Source: Catellatospora sp. TT07R-123 (GTDB lineage: Bacteria > Actinomycetota > Actinomycetes > Mycobacteriales > Micromonosporaceae). Taken from it: DNA of 64,000 bases. Each line of letters starts with the position of its first letter. Positions within the stretch are counted from its first letter, which is position 1. Position numbers and translations under genes: made by a program. Of the stretch, positions 16,306 to 24,366 are shown one piece after another. The stretch lies in NCBI RefSeq assembly GCF_018327705.1, contig NZ_BNEM01000002.1:558001-622000 (forward strand), read 5' to 3'. Under the pieces are notes generated by a model that made no database searches, was not told the DNA's origin, and saw only the letters and a list, made by a program, of their open reading frames with translations.

Positions 16306-17859
16306 TCAGAGCGCACTCTGCGGCGACACCGACGCCCTCGCCGCACGATGCCTGGCCTTGAGCTCCACCTTGTCGACCTTGCCCAGCGGGGTCAGCGGAA
16401 GGCGTCGCGCGATTTCCACCGTCTGCGGCGCCCACAACGAATTGAGTCGCTCCACACACCATTGCCGCAATTCGTCTGTCTCGACGTCGACGCCGGGAAA
16501 CGGTTGCACTATTGCGTGCACCGCCTCGCCGAGCCGCTCGTCCGGCACGCCGATCACCGCGGCGGCCTGTACGGCCGGATGCGCGGCCAGCACGTCCTCG
16601 ACCGTGCGCGAGTAGACGTTCGACGAGGTCAGCCCCGTCACGATCATGTCTTTGGCCCGGTCCACCAGGAACAGGTAGCCGTCGTCGTCGAGGTAGCCCA
16701 GGTCGCCGGTGTTCAGCCACCCGTCGACCAGGGTCTGCGCGGTCAGCTCGGGCTGGCCCCAGTACCCGGAGGTCATCAGGCGGGCGGCGGCCCACACCTG
16801 CCCGACCTCACCGGGCGCGGCGGGCCTGCCGTCGCCGTCGCGGATCTCGACCCGGGACGTGCCGACGGGCCTGCCGCACGAGGCCAGCCGCTCGGGACGG
16901 TCCGGGTCATGCTGCGCGGCCGGATACGCGGCGATCAGGGTCGCTTCGCTCATCCCGTACGCGACCAGCAGCACCGGCCCGAACCGCGCCACGGCCTGCG
17001 CCAGCCGCGACGGGGCGATCGCGCTGCCCGCGCAGGACAGCATGCTCAGGCTGGAGATGTCGGCGGCGGCCAGGTCCGGGTGGTCGAGCACCTGGTAGAG
17101 CATGGGCGGTGGCAGCGTCGCCACAGTGATCCGCTCCCGCTGCACCGTGGCCAGGAACTCCCCGGCGTCGAAGCCGTCGTGCTGGACCAGCACCCCGCCG
17201 CTGAACAGCGTGATCAAGCCGGAGGCCTGCTGGCTGGAGTGCCAGAACCCGGCCACGGCCAGCTGCCGCAGCCGCGGGCCGCCGGAGTCGAGCTGCCGCT
17301 GCGCGGCCGCGTACACGTTGGCGAAGAAGTCGTGGCGGTGATGCACGAGCTTCGGCCGGCCGGTGGTCCCGCCGGTCTGGAACAGCGACTGCGGCTCGGT
17401 GTCCGGCGTCGGCGGCAGCACGGCACCGCCGTGGCCGGTCACGTCCGGCCCCGCGCCGCCCGCGCCGAAGCACAGCACGGGCAGGTCCGGCGCCTGCCGG
17501 GCCAGTTCCCGGCCCGGTTCGGCGTGGGTACGCGCGTCGTAGACGAACGCGTCGACCTCGGCCAGCCCGAGGTACTCGGCGCTCAGGCTCGGCGGGGCGT
17601 TCGGCGCGATCCACACCGACCGGCAGCCGAGCAGGTGCAGGGCCAGCTGCGCGCACACCGACTCGGGCCGGTTGCCGGCCAGCACCGCCACCGCCGCACC
17701 CGGCCGCACCCCGTGCTCCCGCAGCCGCCCGGCCATGCCGAGCACGGCAGAGCGCAGCTGCACGTAGGTGATCCGCCGGTCGCCGTGCACGATCGCCTCG
17801 GCGTCGCCGTACTCGGCGAACCGTGCCAGCCCGCTGCGGACGTAGTGCTCATCAGCCAT
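16306..17859 (-). CDS. Stand-alone AMP-dependent acyl-CoA/acyl-ACP ligase
   Basis: This 517-residue ANL-superfamily adenylating enzyme has no attached carrier domain. The nucleotide-binding P-loop-like motif reads FQTGGTTGRPK, and the later motifs are YGMSE, NTGDLGYLDDDGYLF and PLTPLGKVDK with the catalytic C-terminal Lys. This layout fits fatty/aryl acid ligases that activate a carboxylic acid as acyl-AMP and pass it to CoA or a carrier protein. In this operon it probably supplies the starter acyl unit, although the KS domains downstream are atypical. The start ATG overlaps the P450 stop by eight bases. Confidence 0.88.
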   Translation of the reverse strand: MADEHYVRSGLARFAEYGDAEAIVHGDRRITYVQLRSAVLGMAGRLREHGVRPGAAVAVLAGNRPESVCAQLALHLLGCRSVWIAPNAPPSLSAEYLGLAEVDAFVYDARTHAEPGRELARQAPDLPVLCFGAGGAGPDVTGHGGAVLPPTPDTEPQSLFQTGGTTGRPKLVHHRHDFFANVYAAAQRQLDSGGPRLRQLAVAGFWHSSQQASGLITLFSGGVLVQHDGFDAGEFLATVQRERITVATLPPPMLYQVLDHPDLAAADISSLSMLSCAGSAIAPSRLAQAVARFGPVLLVAYGMSEATLIAAYPAAQHDPDRPERLASCGRPVGTSRVEIRDGDGRPAAPGEVGQVWAAARLMTSGYWGQPELTAQTLVDGWLNTGDLGYLDDDGYLFLVDRAKDMIVTGLTSSNVYSRTVEDVLAAHPAVQAAAVIGVPDERLGEAVHAIVQPFPGVDVETDELRQWCVERLNSLWAPQTVEIARRLPLTPLGKVDKVELKARHRAARASVSPQSAL

Positions 17860-19048
17860 GGCAGGACACCGCCAGCGTGTCGTGCCCGCGCAGGATCAGC
17901 GGCTTGGGCGCGCCGCTCACCTGCTCGGCCAGCGCCAGCTTCGGGAACCGCTCGAACAGCGCCGGGAACGCGACCTGCCCCTCCAGGCGGCTCAGCGCCG
18001 CGCCGAGGCAGTAGTGCGGACCTAGGCCGAAGCTGAGCGAGCCCGCGTCGGGCCGGGTCGGGTCGAAGCGGTCCGGGTCGGCGAAGCGCGCCGGGTCGCG
18101 GTTGGCCGCGCCGATCATGACCAGCACCGCCTCCCCGGCCATGACGGGCAGCCCCTGGACGTCGGCGTCCTGCGGCGCCCAGCGGACCAGGATCTGCACC
18201 GGCGGCTCGAACCGGATCATCTCGTCCACGTAGGACGCGACGTTGCCCGCGGTCAGCCCCGCCCGCAGCTCGGGGCGTTCCAGCAGCATCGTCAGCCCGT
18301 TGCCGAGCAGGTGGGTGGTGGTCACGAACCCGGCGTTGAACGTCGTGATCAGGTTCGCGACGAGGCCCTCGTCGCTCAGGTCCTCGGCGGCCAGCAGGCT
18401 GATCAGGTCGTCGCGCGGATCCTGCCGCCGCTTGGCGACCAGCTCGGTGAAGTACGCACTCAGCTCCCTGGCCGCGGTGTCCGCGCGGACCATGTTGCGC
18501 CAGGTCCCGCCGTCGAGTTCGAGGATCGCGCCGATGGCCAGCACCCGCGGCCGGAACCAGGCCAGATCCTCCTGCGGCACGCCCAGCATCTGCGCCATCA
18601 CGCTGCTGGGCAGCAGGTAGGCGAACTCGCCCATGAACTCGACCGGGCCGTCGGCGGCCAGCTCCGCCAGCCGGTCCAGCAGGCGGTCGGTCAGCGCCGC
18701 GACGGCGTCCTCCATCGCGTTGACCCGCCGCGCGGTGAACGCCCCCCCGATCATCTGCCGGACCCGGTCGTGGACCGGGCCATCGGTGAAGAACATCGAT
18801 TCCCGCAGCATCCACAGCGCCGGGTGCCGCCGCCACTGCGGCGTGGTCAGGTCCAGGTACGCCGCGTCCAGCTGCCGGAACCGGCTGTCCTTGAGCACCT
18901 GCGCAACAGCGTCGAATCCGTGCACCGCCACGGCGTAGCCCTGCACGCCGCCGTCCACCGCCACGGCGTCGCCCGCACGGTGCAGACGGGCGTAGAGGGC
19001 TGGTGGATCGATACGGCCCTCCTCCGAGAGCAGTGCATTGAGATCCAT
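17852..19048 (-). CDS. Cytochrome P450 with atypical I-helix
   Basis: This P450 has 398 residues, a normal length for a soluble bacterial enzyme. It has ExxR at Glu276-Arg279 and the heme-binding loop FGLGPHYCLG with Cys347. The I-helix oxygen-activation motif, usually AGxE/DTT, reads AGFVTT, so Val242 replaces the acidic residue while Thr243 remains. P450s in NRPS clusters hydroxylate or cross-link carrier-bound or released intermediates; the missing acid may alter proton delivery. The start was chosen at the ATG with AGGAAC upstream rather than an extension 23 codons longer. It is the first gene of the leftward operon. Confidence 0.9.
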   Translation of the reverse strand: MDLNALLSEEGRIDPPALYARLHRAGDAVAVDGGVQGYAVAVHGFDAVAQVLKDSRFRQLDAAYLDLTTPQWRRHPALWMLRESMFFTDGPVHDRVRQMIGGAFTARRVNAMEDAVAALTDRLLDRLAELAADGPVEFMGEFAYLLPSSVMAQMLGVPQEDLAWFRPRVLAIGAILELDGGTWRNMVRADTAARELSAYFTELVAKRRQDPRDDLISLLAAEDLSDEGLVANLITTFNAGFVTTTHLLGNGLTMLLERPELRAGLTAGNVASYVDEMIRFEPPVQILVRWAPQDADVQGLPVMAGEAVLVMIGAANRDPARFADPDRFDPTRPDAGSLSFGLGPHYCLGAALSRLEGQVAFPALFERFPKLALAEQVSGAPKPLILRGHDTLAVSCHG

Positions 19049-19225
19049 GGCACAGTTCCTAGCACACCGTACGACGCCCGGAAACGTGCCTTTATCCACA
19101 GCGATCTGTTGCCGCACAGGACATCCGCAGGTCGCTCCCGGCCCCCGTATCCGCTGCCGGGAACCGGACAGTGCACGAATGCGCGGGCTGCGGGACGGCT
19201 GCGGTTCTCGCCTGAGGAGAAGGTT

Positions 19226-19254
19226 TCGGCCCGCGGCGGGTCGCCGCGGGCCGA
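19226..19254 (-). terminator. Hairpin terminator after GlsB-type gene
   Basis: A perfect 13-bp stem (TCGGCCCGCGGCG and its complement) with a three-base GGT loop begins 17 bases past the stop at 19271. There is no T-run, as is common for actinobacterial terminators. It also isolates the P450 operon from upstream transcription. Confidence 0.75.
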
Positions 19255-19270
19255 GAGGTCGATGAGTGGG

Positions 19271-19540
19271 TCAGATCGAAGAACGGCCTCGGACGCCACC
19301 GATGAGCGCCACACCCAGCGCGGCCAGGCCGATCTGGAAGACGAGTTCGATCCAGTCGATCCCGTCGGTGACAGCCACTCCCACGGCCTGGGCGATGGCG
19401 GTGCCGATCAGCGCGGCAACGATGCCCACGACGATGGTCAGCCAGATCGGCATGTTCTGCCGGCCGGGAACGACCAGGCGTCCCAGCGCGCCGATGACCA
19501 GGCCCACGATGATGGCCGAGATGATGCCGGCGACGGTCAT
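19271..19540 (-). CDS. GlsB/YeaQ/YmgE-family stress membrane protein
   Basis: This 89-residue protein is made almost entirely of three hydrophobic helices with Gly-rich turns, and its ALGRLVVPGRQNMP segment is typical of the GlsB/YeaQ family. Family members are small inner-membrane proteins induced by general stress or stationary phase; their biochemical role is unknown. The ATG at 19540 was chosen because it has a GGGAGAAGG ribosome site and begins directly with the first membrane helix, whereas the longer frame adds a Cys/His-rich unlikely extension. A hairpin terminator follows the stop. Confidence 0.85.
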   Translation of the reverse strand: MTVAGIISAIIVGLVIGALGRLVVPGRQNMPIWLTIVVGIVAALIGTAIAQAVGVAVTDGIDWIELVFQIGLAALGVALIGGVRGRSSI

Positions 19541-19581
19541 GTCCTTCTCCCTTGCGCCTAGGAATCCGCTACGACAATGCA

Positions 19582-19607
19582 CTGCCCCACGGCATCGGGC
19601 CGTAAAC
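19582..19607 (-). promoter_or_regulatory. Possible SigB-like promoter of the GlsB-type gene
   Basis: On the minus strand GTTT (19604-19607) is separated by 16 bases from GGGCAG (19582-19587), resembling the actinobacterial stress-sigma pattern GTTT-N14-16-GGGnnn. It lies about 42 bases upstream of the start. Only the pattern and the gene's stress-type family support it. Confidence 0.3.
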
Positions 19608-19619
19608 AACCCGTTCCGA

Positions 19620-19994
19620 TCATGGTGTCGATGAGCGCACCGGTCGCAGCAGATCGAGGTCGGACGGTGGCACAAGGAGGGTCGTCAGCTCGAAGCTGTG
19701 GCGGCCCGGGTGTCCGTCGGGAAGCAGGCAGGCGTCGGCCGCGATGCAGTCGTCGCAGCAGAAGGGCAGCTCGACCAGCGACCTCATCCGTCGGTCGCTG
19801 TTCCAGGTGATCCACCACGCCGCCTCCTCGTCGGCGCCGATGCTCTGGCAGAACGCGATGTGATCGCTGTCGTGGCCGTGTTCCAGATCGCAGGTCACCC
19901 GGTGCGGCAACTGGTACTGCGCCTGCGGCAGCTCAGCGAGGAACACATACTCGGCCTCGGTCAACGCGACGCCGGCAAAGCATCGCAGGAACAT
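19620..19994 (-). CDS. Hypothetical Cys/His-rich small protein
   Basis: This 124-residue protein is of unknown function. Two related motifs stand out, CDLEHGHDSDH and CLLPDGHPGRHSF, each of the form C-x-L-x2-G-H-x3-H or close to it, with a CCDDC cluster between them. The pattern looks metal-binding. No signal peptide or membrane segment is visible. The start ATG at 19994 is preferred over one five codons upstream because AAAGAGG sits at correct spacing. It stands alone between two terminator-like hairpins. Confidence 0.6.
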   Translation of the reverse strand: MFLRCFAGVALTEAEYVFLAELPQAQYQLPHRVTCDLEHGHDSDHIAFCQSIGADEEAAWWITWNSDRRMRSLVELPFCCDDCIAADACLLPDGHPGRHSFELTTLLVPPSDLDLLRPVRSSTP

Positions 19995-20028
19995 GGCAAC
20001 CTCTTTCACTCGGCTAGATGTCCGGTGC

Positions 20029-20060
20029 GGCCGAGGTGACGCCCCTGCGTCACCTCGGCC
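20029..20060 (-). terminator. Hairpin terminator after MscS-like gene
   Basis: A perfect 14-bp inverted repeat (GGCCGAGGTGACGC and its complement) around a CCCT loop lies seven bases past the MscS-like stop. It should form a strong Rho-independent-like hairpin without a U-tract, and it separates this gene from the small Cys/His-rich one. Confidence 0.8.
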
Positions 20061-20066
20061 CGGTGC

Positions 20067-20966
20067 TCAACGACCGCGGTGGCCGTCGTCGGGCATCCGC
20101 AGTTTCTGTGTGACGTCGTCGCCCACCGCGACCGCGTCGACATCCGCTTGCGCGCTCTCGTCGCCAGCGGCCATGGCCTGCTCGAGGAAGACCGGCGGCT
20201 CCGGCTCCGCCGTCGCCGTAGGCGACTGGTAGACCGTCGAGGTGCGTTGGCCGATGAGCTGGGTGGCGTCCGCCTGGCCGGCGGTGTAGGCGCGGGCGTG
20301 CTCGGCCACCCGCCCCGATTCGGTCTGCACCCGCTGCAGCATGCCCTCCCAGCGAGCCTGCATCGGGCGGATCAGGCCGCCACCCACCCCGACGATGAGG
20401 ATTCCGCCGACGGTCGCGAGGAACGTGATCAGAATCGGGGTGGTGACACTGGTGGCGATGCCGACCTGGTTGAGCGCGGCGATGACGCCCAGGCCGATGA
20501 TGAACACCGACGCGACATTGGCCAGCGTACGGCCGTAGGAAAGGCCGGCCAGCGCGCTGGACACGATGTCCTTGACCCACGAGGCGATACCCGAGACGAC
20601 CACGATGATCAGGATCGCGACGAACGCCTGGGGCAGCCACGACACGACGGCGTTGATCACGTCGGAGACCGGGTTGGGTCCCCAGATCCCGAACGCCAGT
20701 TGCAGCGTGAACAGCAGCACGGCGTAGTAGACCAGGCGTGCGACCAGGTCCGAGGCGTCGTAGCGGCCGCGGGCCAGGAACGCGGCCACTCCACCGCGTT
20801 CGGCCAGCCGGTCGAACGACACCCGCTCCAGGACCTTGTCGGTGAGCATGCGAACGGCGCGGGCGGCGAGCCAGCCCAGCACGAGGATCCCCACGAACGC
20901 CAGCGCCTTCGGCAAGAACAGGGCTATCGACCTGACGGTGTCGGTCAGCACCCTCCCCATATCCAC
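20067..20966 (-). CDS. MscS-like / conserved TM-helix channel protein
   Basis: This 299-residue membrane protein has about five hydrophobic helices. They begin with LPKALAFVGILVLGWLAARAV, followed by paired segments near 75-100, 105-140, 150-170 and 175-200. Repeated TM-helix units with a Gly-rich GGILIVGVGGGLIRP ending resemble the conserved-TM-helix relatives of mechanosensitive channels (CmpX/MscS-like). The C-terminal third is soluble, Gln/Thr/Ala-rich and probably disordered. Such proteins gate ions under membrane tension. The start is a GTG with AAGGGGA upstream. It is unrelated to the biosynthetic genes and divergent from the SARP gene. Confidence 0.75.
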   Translation of the reverse strand: MDMGRVLTDTVRSIALFLPKALAFVGILVLGWLAARAVRMLTDKVLERVSFDRLAERGGVAAFLARGRYDASDLVARLVYYAVLLFTLQLAFGIWGPNPVSDVINAVVSWLPQAFVAILIIVVVSGIASWVKDIVSSALAGLSYGRTLANVASVFIIGLGVIAALNQVGIATSVTTPILITFLATVGGILIVGVGGGLIRPMQARWEGMLQRVQTESGRVAEHARAYTAGQADATQLIGQRTSTVYQSPTATAEPEPPVFLEQAMAAGDESAQADVDAVAVGDDVTQKLRMPDDGHRGR

Positions 20967-21189
20967 GATGTTTCCCCTTCACAGGTCGGATGTGTTCCTT
21001 CGCTGGGCCACATGCCCGGTCAGGCGCGGGCGAAACGGACCCGATGCGGCATCGGCCCGCTCCGCATCCTGCGGTCTTTCGGCTGCTCAGTTCGCCAGAC
21101 TCGTGAGGCGTCACGGCTTGCGCCCGCCGGTCCGGGGTCGGTCACGGGCGGCATTCTCCTAAGATGTCGCCCGTGGACAGTCCCGCCTC

Positions 21190-24100
21190 ATGACCGCGCC
21201 CCCGTCCGCCCTGCGGCTGCGCCTGGGCGTGCTGGGCCGGTTGGAGGTGCGGCGCGGCGGCGAGCAGGTGACGATCGGCAGCGGCCGGCAGCGGGCGCTG
21301 CTGACCCTGCTGCTGATCCGGCCCGGTCGCTTCGCGTCCGCCGGCTGGCTGGCCGAGGCGCTGTGGGACGGCGCTCCCCCGCCCAGCGCCGAGACGACAT
21401 TGCGTACCCATGTCGCGGGGCTGCGCCGCGCGCTGGAACCCGGCCGGGCCGCCGGTGCCGAGCCCCAGGTGCTGGTCAGCCGGGACGGCGGCTACCAGCT
21501 CGCCATCGGCCCCGACGACGTCGACCTGACCCGGTTCGAGGCGCTGTCCGGGCGGGCCGCCGCCGCGTACGCCACCGGTGACGCGGACGCCGCCGAGCGT
21601 GACTGGGCCGCGGCGCTGGGCCTGTGGCGCGGCGAGCCGCTGCCTGACGTCGCCGGGCTGGCCGCCGCCCAACCTGAGGTGGCGCGCCTGTTGGGCTTGC
21701 GGGTGCAGGCGGCCGAGGGCAGGCTCACGGCGGCCGTCGAGGCCGGCGGCCACCAGCGGGTGCTGGCCGAGTTGCAGTCGTTCGTGGCCGCGCACCCGCT
21801 GCGCGAGGATGCGCGGGCGCAGCTGATGCTGGCGCTGTATCGCAGCGGGCGGCAGGCCGAGGCGCTGGAGGTGTTCACGCAGGGCCACCGCCTGTTGTCG
21901 GGTGAGTACGGCCTGGACCCTGGCGAGCGGCTGCGTGCGGTGCACCTGGCGGTTCTCGCGCAGGACCCGTCGCTGGACGCTGCGGCGCGGGGCACCGCGC
22001 GCCCGGCCGCGCCGCGGGCCGCCGTGCCGCCGTTGCTCGGCCGGGTGGCGGAGCTGGAGGTGCTGGCCGCGGCGGCTGCCGGCGCGATCGGCGGGGCGGG
22101 CCGGGGCGCGCTGGTGGCGGGTGAGGCGGGCGTGGGCAAGACCACCCTGGTCACGCGTGCCGCCGCGGCGGCTGCTCAGGGCGGCGTCCCGGTGGTGTGG
22201 GCACGCTGTCCCGCGGTGGGGCAGGCCCCGCCGTTCTGGGTGTGGATCCAGGTGGTGCGGGAGCTGGCCGCGGTGCCGGGCGCCGGGGAGGCGGCTGCCG
22301 CGGGTGCGCTGGCCGCGCTGGGCGCGCACGCTCCGGCTGAGGCGCCCGCCGATCCGGCGGCACGGTTTCGCCTGTATGAGGCGGTGGCGCGCCTGATCGA
22401 CGCCGCGGCCCGTACATCCGGCCTGTTCGTGGTGCTCGATGACCTGCACGCCGCTGATCCCGATTCGCTGCTGCTGCTGCGGTACCTGGCCGGGGCGCTC
22501 GCGCCGACCCGGGCGCTGCTGGTCGCGACCTCGCGGCCGTACGAGCACGATCCCGGCCTGGTCGCGGCGGTCGCGGAGCTGGCCCGCACGCCGGGCTTCG
22601 CCCGGCTGGACCTGTCGGGGCTGGACCAGGCGGCGCTGGCAGTGCTGATGCGCCAGGAGACGGGTGTCGAACCGGACCCGGACGCGGTCGGCGCGTTGCT
22701 GGCCCGGACGGCAGGCAACCCGTTCTTCGCCGTCGAGGTGCTGCGCCACGGTGGAACGGGCGAGCTGCCACCGACCGTCCGGGACACGCTGCGGCTGCGG
22801 CTGGACGCCCTGCCGGGCCCGGCGCGCGGCTGCCTGGACGTGCTCGGAGTCGCCGGGCAGGATCTGGCGGTGCCTGTGGTGGCCGAGGTGCTGGGTGTGC
22901 CCGCGGCGGAGGCGGCCGACGCGCTGCTGCCCGCGTATGCGCAGCGGCTGGTGGCCGAGACGGGGCCGGGGCGGATCGGGTTCACCCATCCGCTGTTCGC
23001 CGAGGTCGGCTATGCGGTGCTGGCGCCGCCGCGGCGGGCGGTGCTGCATGCGCGGCTGGCTGCGGCGCAGGAGCGGCTGGGCGGGGCGGCGTCGGCGGAG
23101 ATCGCCTACCACTACGGGCACGCGGCGAGTCTGGGATATGCGGATGAGCACCTGCGGTGGCTGCTGCGGGCGGCCGACGACGCGACCCGGCGGCTGGCCT
23201 ACGTGGATGCGCTGGCGCACCTCGACCTCGCCGCGGCACGGCTGGCCGGGCAGAACGGGACAGCAGGCGAAGAGCTGGCGGTGCAGCTGCGGCGGGCGGC
23301 GCTGCTGCAGGTCACGGTCGGGATCGGCAGCGACGCCGTGGACCGGGTCTGCGCGCGGGCGCGGGAGCTGCTGGGCCGGGTGCCGCCGGGGGCGGACCTG
23401 TCCTCGGCGCGGTGGATGCTCGGCGAGCTGGCCGCCAACCGGGCCGAATACGCGATCTGCCTGGAGCTGGCGGCGCCGCTGGCCGCCGACGACCTGCCGC
23501 TGACTCGTGCCGCCGGCGCGTACCTGCTGGGTGCGGCCTACTATTTCCTGGGGCGGCTGGCCGAGTCCGAGCAGCACCTGACGACCTCGGCGGAACTGCT
23601 GACCGGGATGGACCCGCAGGTGCTGGGGCGGGAGGTGGCCCGGCGGCCGGCGCTGGCGGCGTACAACTTCCGGGCGCTGGTGCGGTCGCTGCGCGGGGAC
23701 CGGGCCGCCGCCGAAGCGGACCTGGTGGCAGCTGCGGCGCTGGCCGAGCGGCTCGATGACCCGTACGGCCGGGCCAACGCCCGCCTGTACGCGGCGTGGC
23801 TGGAGTGGCAGGAGCTGGAACCGGTGCGGGGCCACGCCGCCGCGCGCCGGTTCCGGGAGTTGGGCGTCGCGTACGGCATGCCGCATTTCGTCACCACCGC
23901 CGAGCTGTTCGCGGCGTGGGCGGCCGTGTACGCCGGGGACCTCGCCCAGCGGGAGCGGATGCGCACGGCATACGAGGGGCTGTACCGGCTGGGGCTGCGG
24001 GCCACCCGCACCGTCTCCTTGGGCGCGATGGCCAACGCCCACCTGGCCGTCGGTGACCGCGCGGGCGCGGCCCGGCTCGCCCAGGAGGGCCTGGACCTGG

Positions 24101-24261
24101 CCGACCAGACCGGCGAGCGGGTGTTCCTCGCGGAACTGCTGCGGGTGCGGGCGCTGGCCACGGGCGACCCGGCCGGCCTGTCCGCCGCTGCCGCCGTCGC
24201 CGCCGAGCAGGGCGCCTGGCTGCTCGCCGGGCGTGTCGCGGCGGTGTCGCCGCCCGCCTGA
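21190..24261 (+). CDS. Large SARP transcriptional activator (wHTH-BTAD-ATPase-TPR)
   Basis: This regulator has 1,023 residues. Residues 1-95 form an OmpR/PhoB-type winged helix with LGRLEVRRGG and the TTLRTHVAGLRRAL helix. Residues about 100-250 form the bacterial transcriptional activation domain. An AAA/STAND ATPase with Walker A GEAGVGKTT (near 316-324) and VVLDDLHAADPDS Walker B region follows, and the last about 350 residues are helical TPR-like repeats. SARPs of this AfsR-like size activate antibiotic clusters by binding heptamer repeats near -35. Exactly such an operator lies 25-50 bases downstream of this gene, in front of the FAD monooxygenase, which is a probable target. It may also control the leftward NRPS/PKS operon; that is inference. 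Confidence 0.92.
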   Translation: MTAPPSALRLRLGVLGRLEVRRGGEQVTIGSGRQRALLTLLLIRPGRFASAGWLAEALWDGAPPPSAETTLRTHVAGLRRALEPGRAAGAEPQVLVSRDGGYQLAIGPDDVDLTRFEALSGRAAAAYATGDADAAERDWAAALGLWRGEPLPDVAGLAAAQPEVARLLGLRVQAAEGRLTAAVEAGGHQRVLAELQSFVAAHPLREDARAQLMLALYRSGRQAEALEVFTQGHRLLSGEYGLDPGERLRAVHLAVLAQDPSLDAAARGTARPAAPRAAVPPLLGRVAELEVLAAAAAGAIGGAGRGALVAGEAGVGKTTLVTRAAAAAAQGGVPVVWARCPAVGQAPPFWVWIQVVRELAAVPGAGEAAAAGALAALGAHAPAEAPADPAARFRLYEAVARLIDAAARTSGLFVVLDDLHAADPDSLLLLRYLAGALAPTRALLVATSRPYEHDPGLVAAVAELARTPGFARLDLSGLDQAALAVLMRQETGVEPDPDAVGALLARTAGNPFFAVEVLRHGGTGELPPTVRDTLRLRLDALPGPARGCLDVLGVAGQDLAVPVVAEVLGVPAAEAADALLPAYAQRLVAETGPGRIGFTHPLFAEVGYAVLAPPRRAVLHARLAAAQERLGGAASAEIAYHYGHAASLGYADEHLRWLLRAADDATRRLAYVDALAHLDLAAARLAGQNGTAGEELAVQLRRAALLQVTVGIGSDAVDRVCARARELLGRVPPGADLSSARWMLGELAANRAEYAICLELAAPLAADDLPLTRAAGAYLLGAAYYFLGRLAESEQHLTTSAELLTGMDPQVLGREVARRPALAAYNFRALVRSLRGDRAAAEADLVAAAALAERLDDPYGRANARLYAAWLEWQELEPVRGHAAARRFRELGVAYGMPHFVTTAELFAAWAAVYAGDLAQRERMRTAYEGLYRLGLRATRTVSLGAMANAHLAVGDRAGAARLAQEGLDLADQTGERVFLAELLRVRALATGDPAGLSAAAAVAAEQGAWLLAGRVAAVSPPA

Positions 24262-24285
24262 GGTCGTGGCCGTGTGGAGGGGCCG

Positions 24286-24328
24286 CTCCACGCGGGCTCC
24301 ACGTCGCCTCCACGGGCGGCGGATGTAC
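24286..24328 (+). promoter_or_regulatory. SARP operator: three heptamers at 11-bp spacing plus -10
   Basis: CTCCACG occurs at 24286, 24297 and 24308, each exactly 11 bases after the last. Eight bases separate the third copy from an ATGTAC hexamer (24323-24328) that can serve as -10. Heptamers at 11-bp spacing with the last copy 8 bp from the -10 is the established arrangement for SARP binding. The SARP gene ends 24 bases upstream and the FAD monooxygenase starts at 24367. Confidence 0.75.
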
Positions 24329-24366
24329 TGGGCACGTCGTGTTCGCTGACCTGTGAAGGAGAACCC

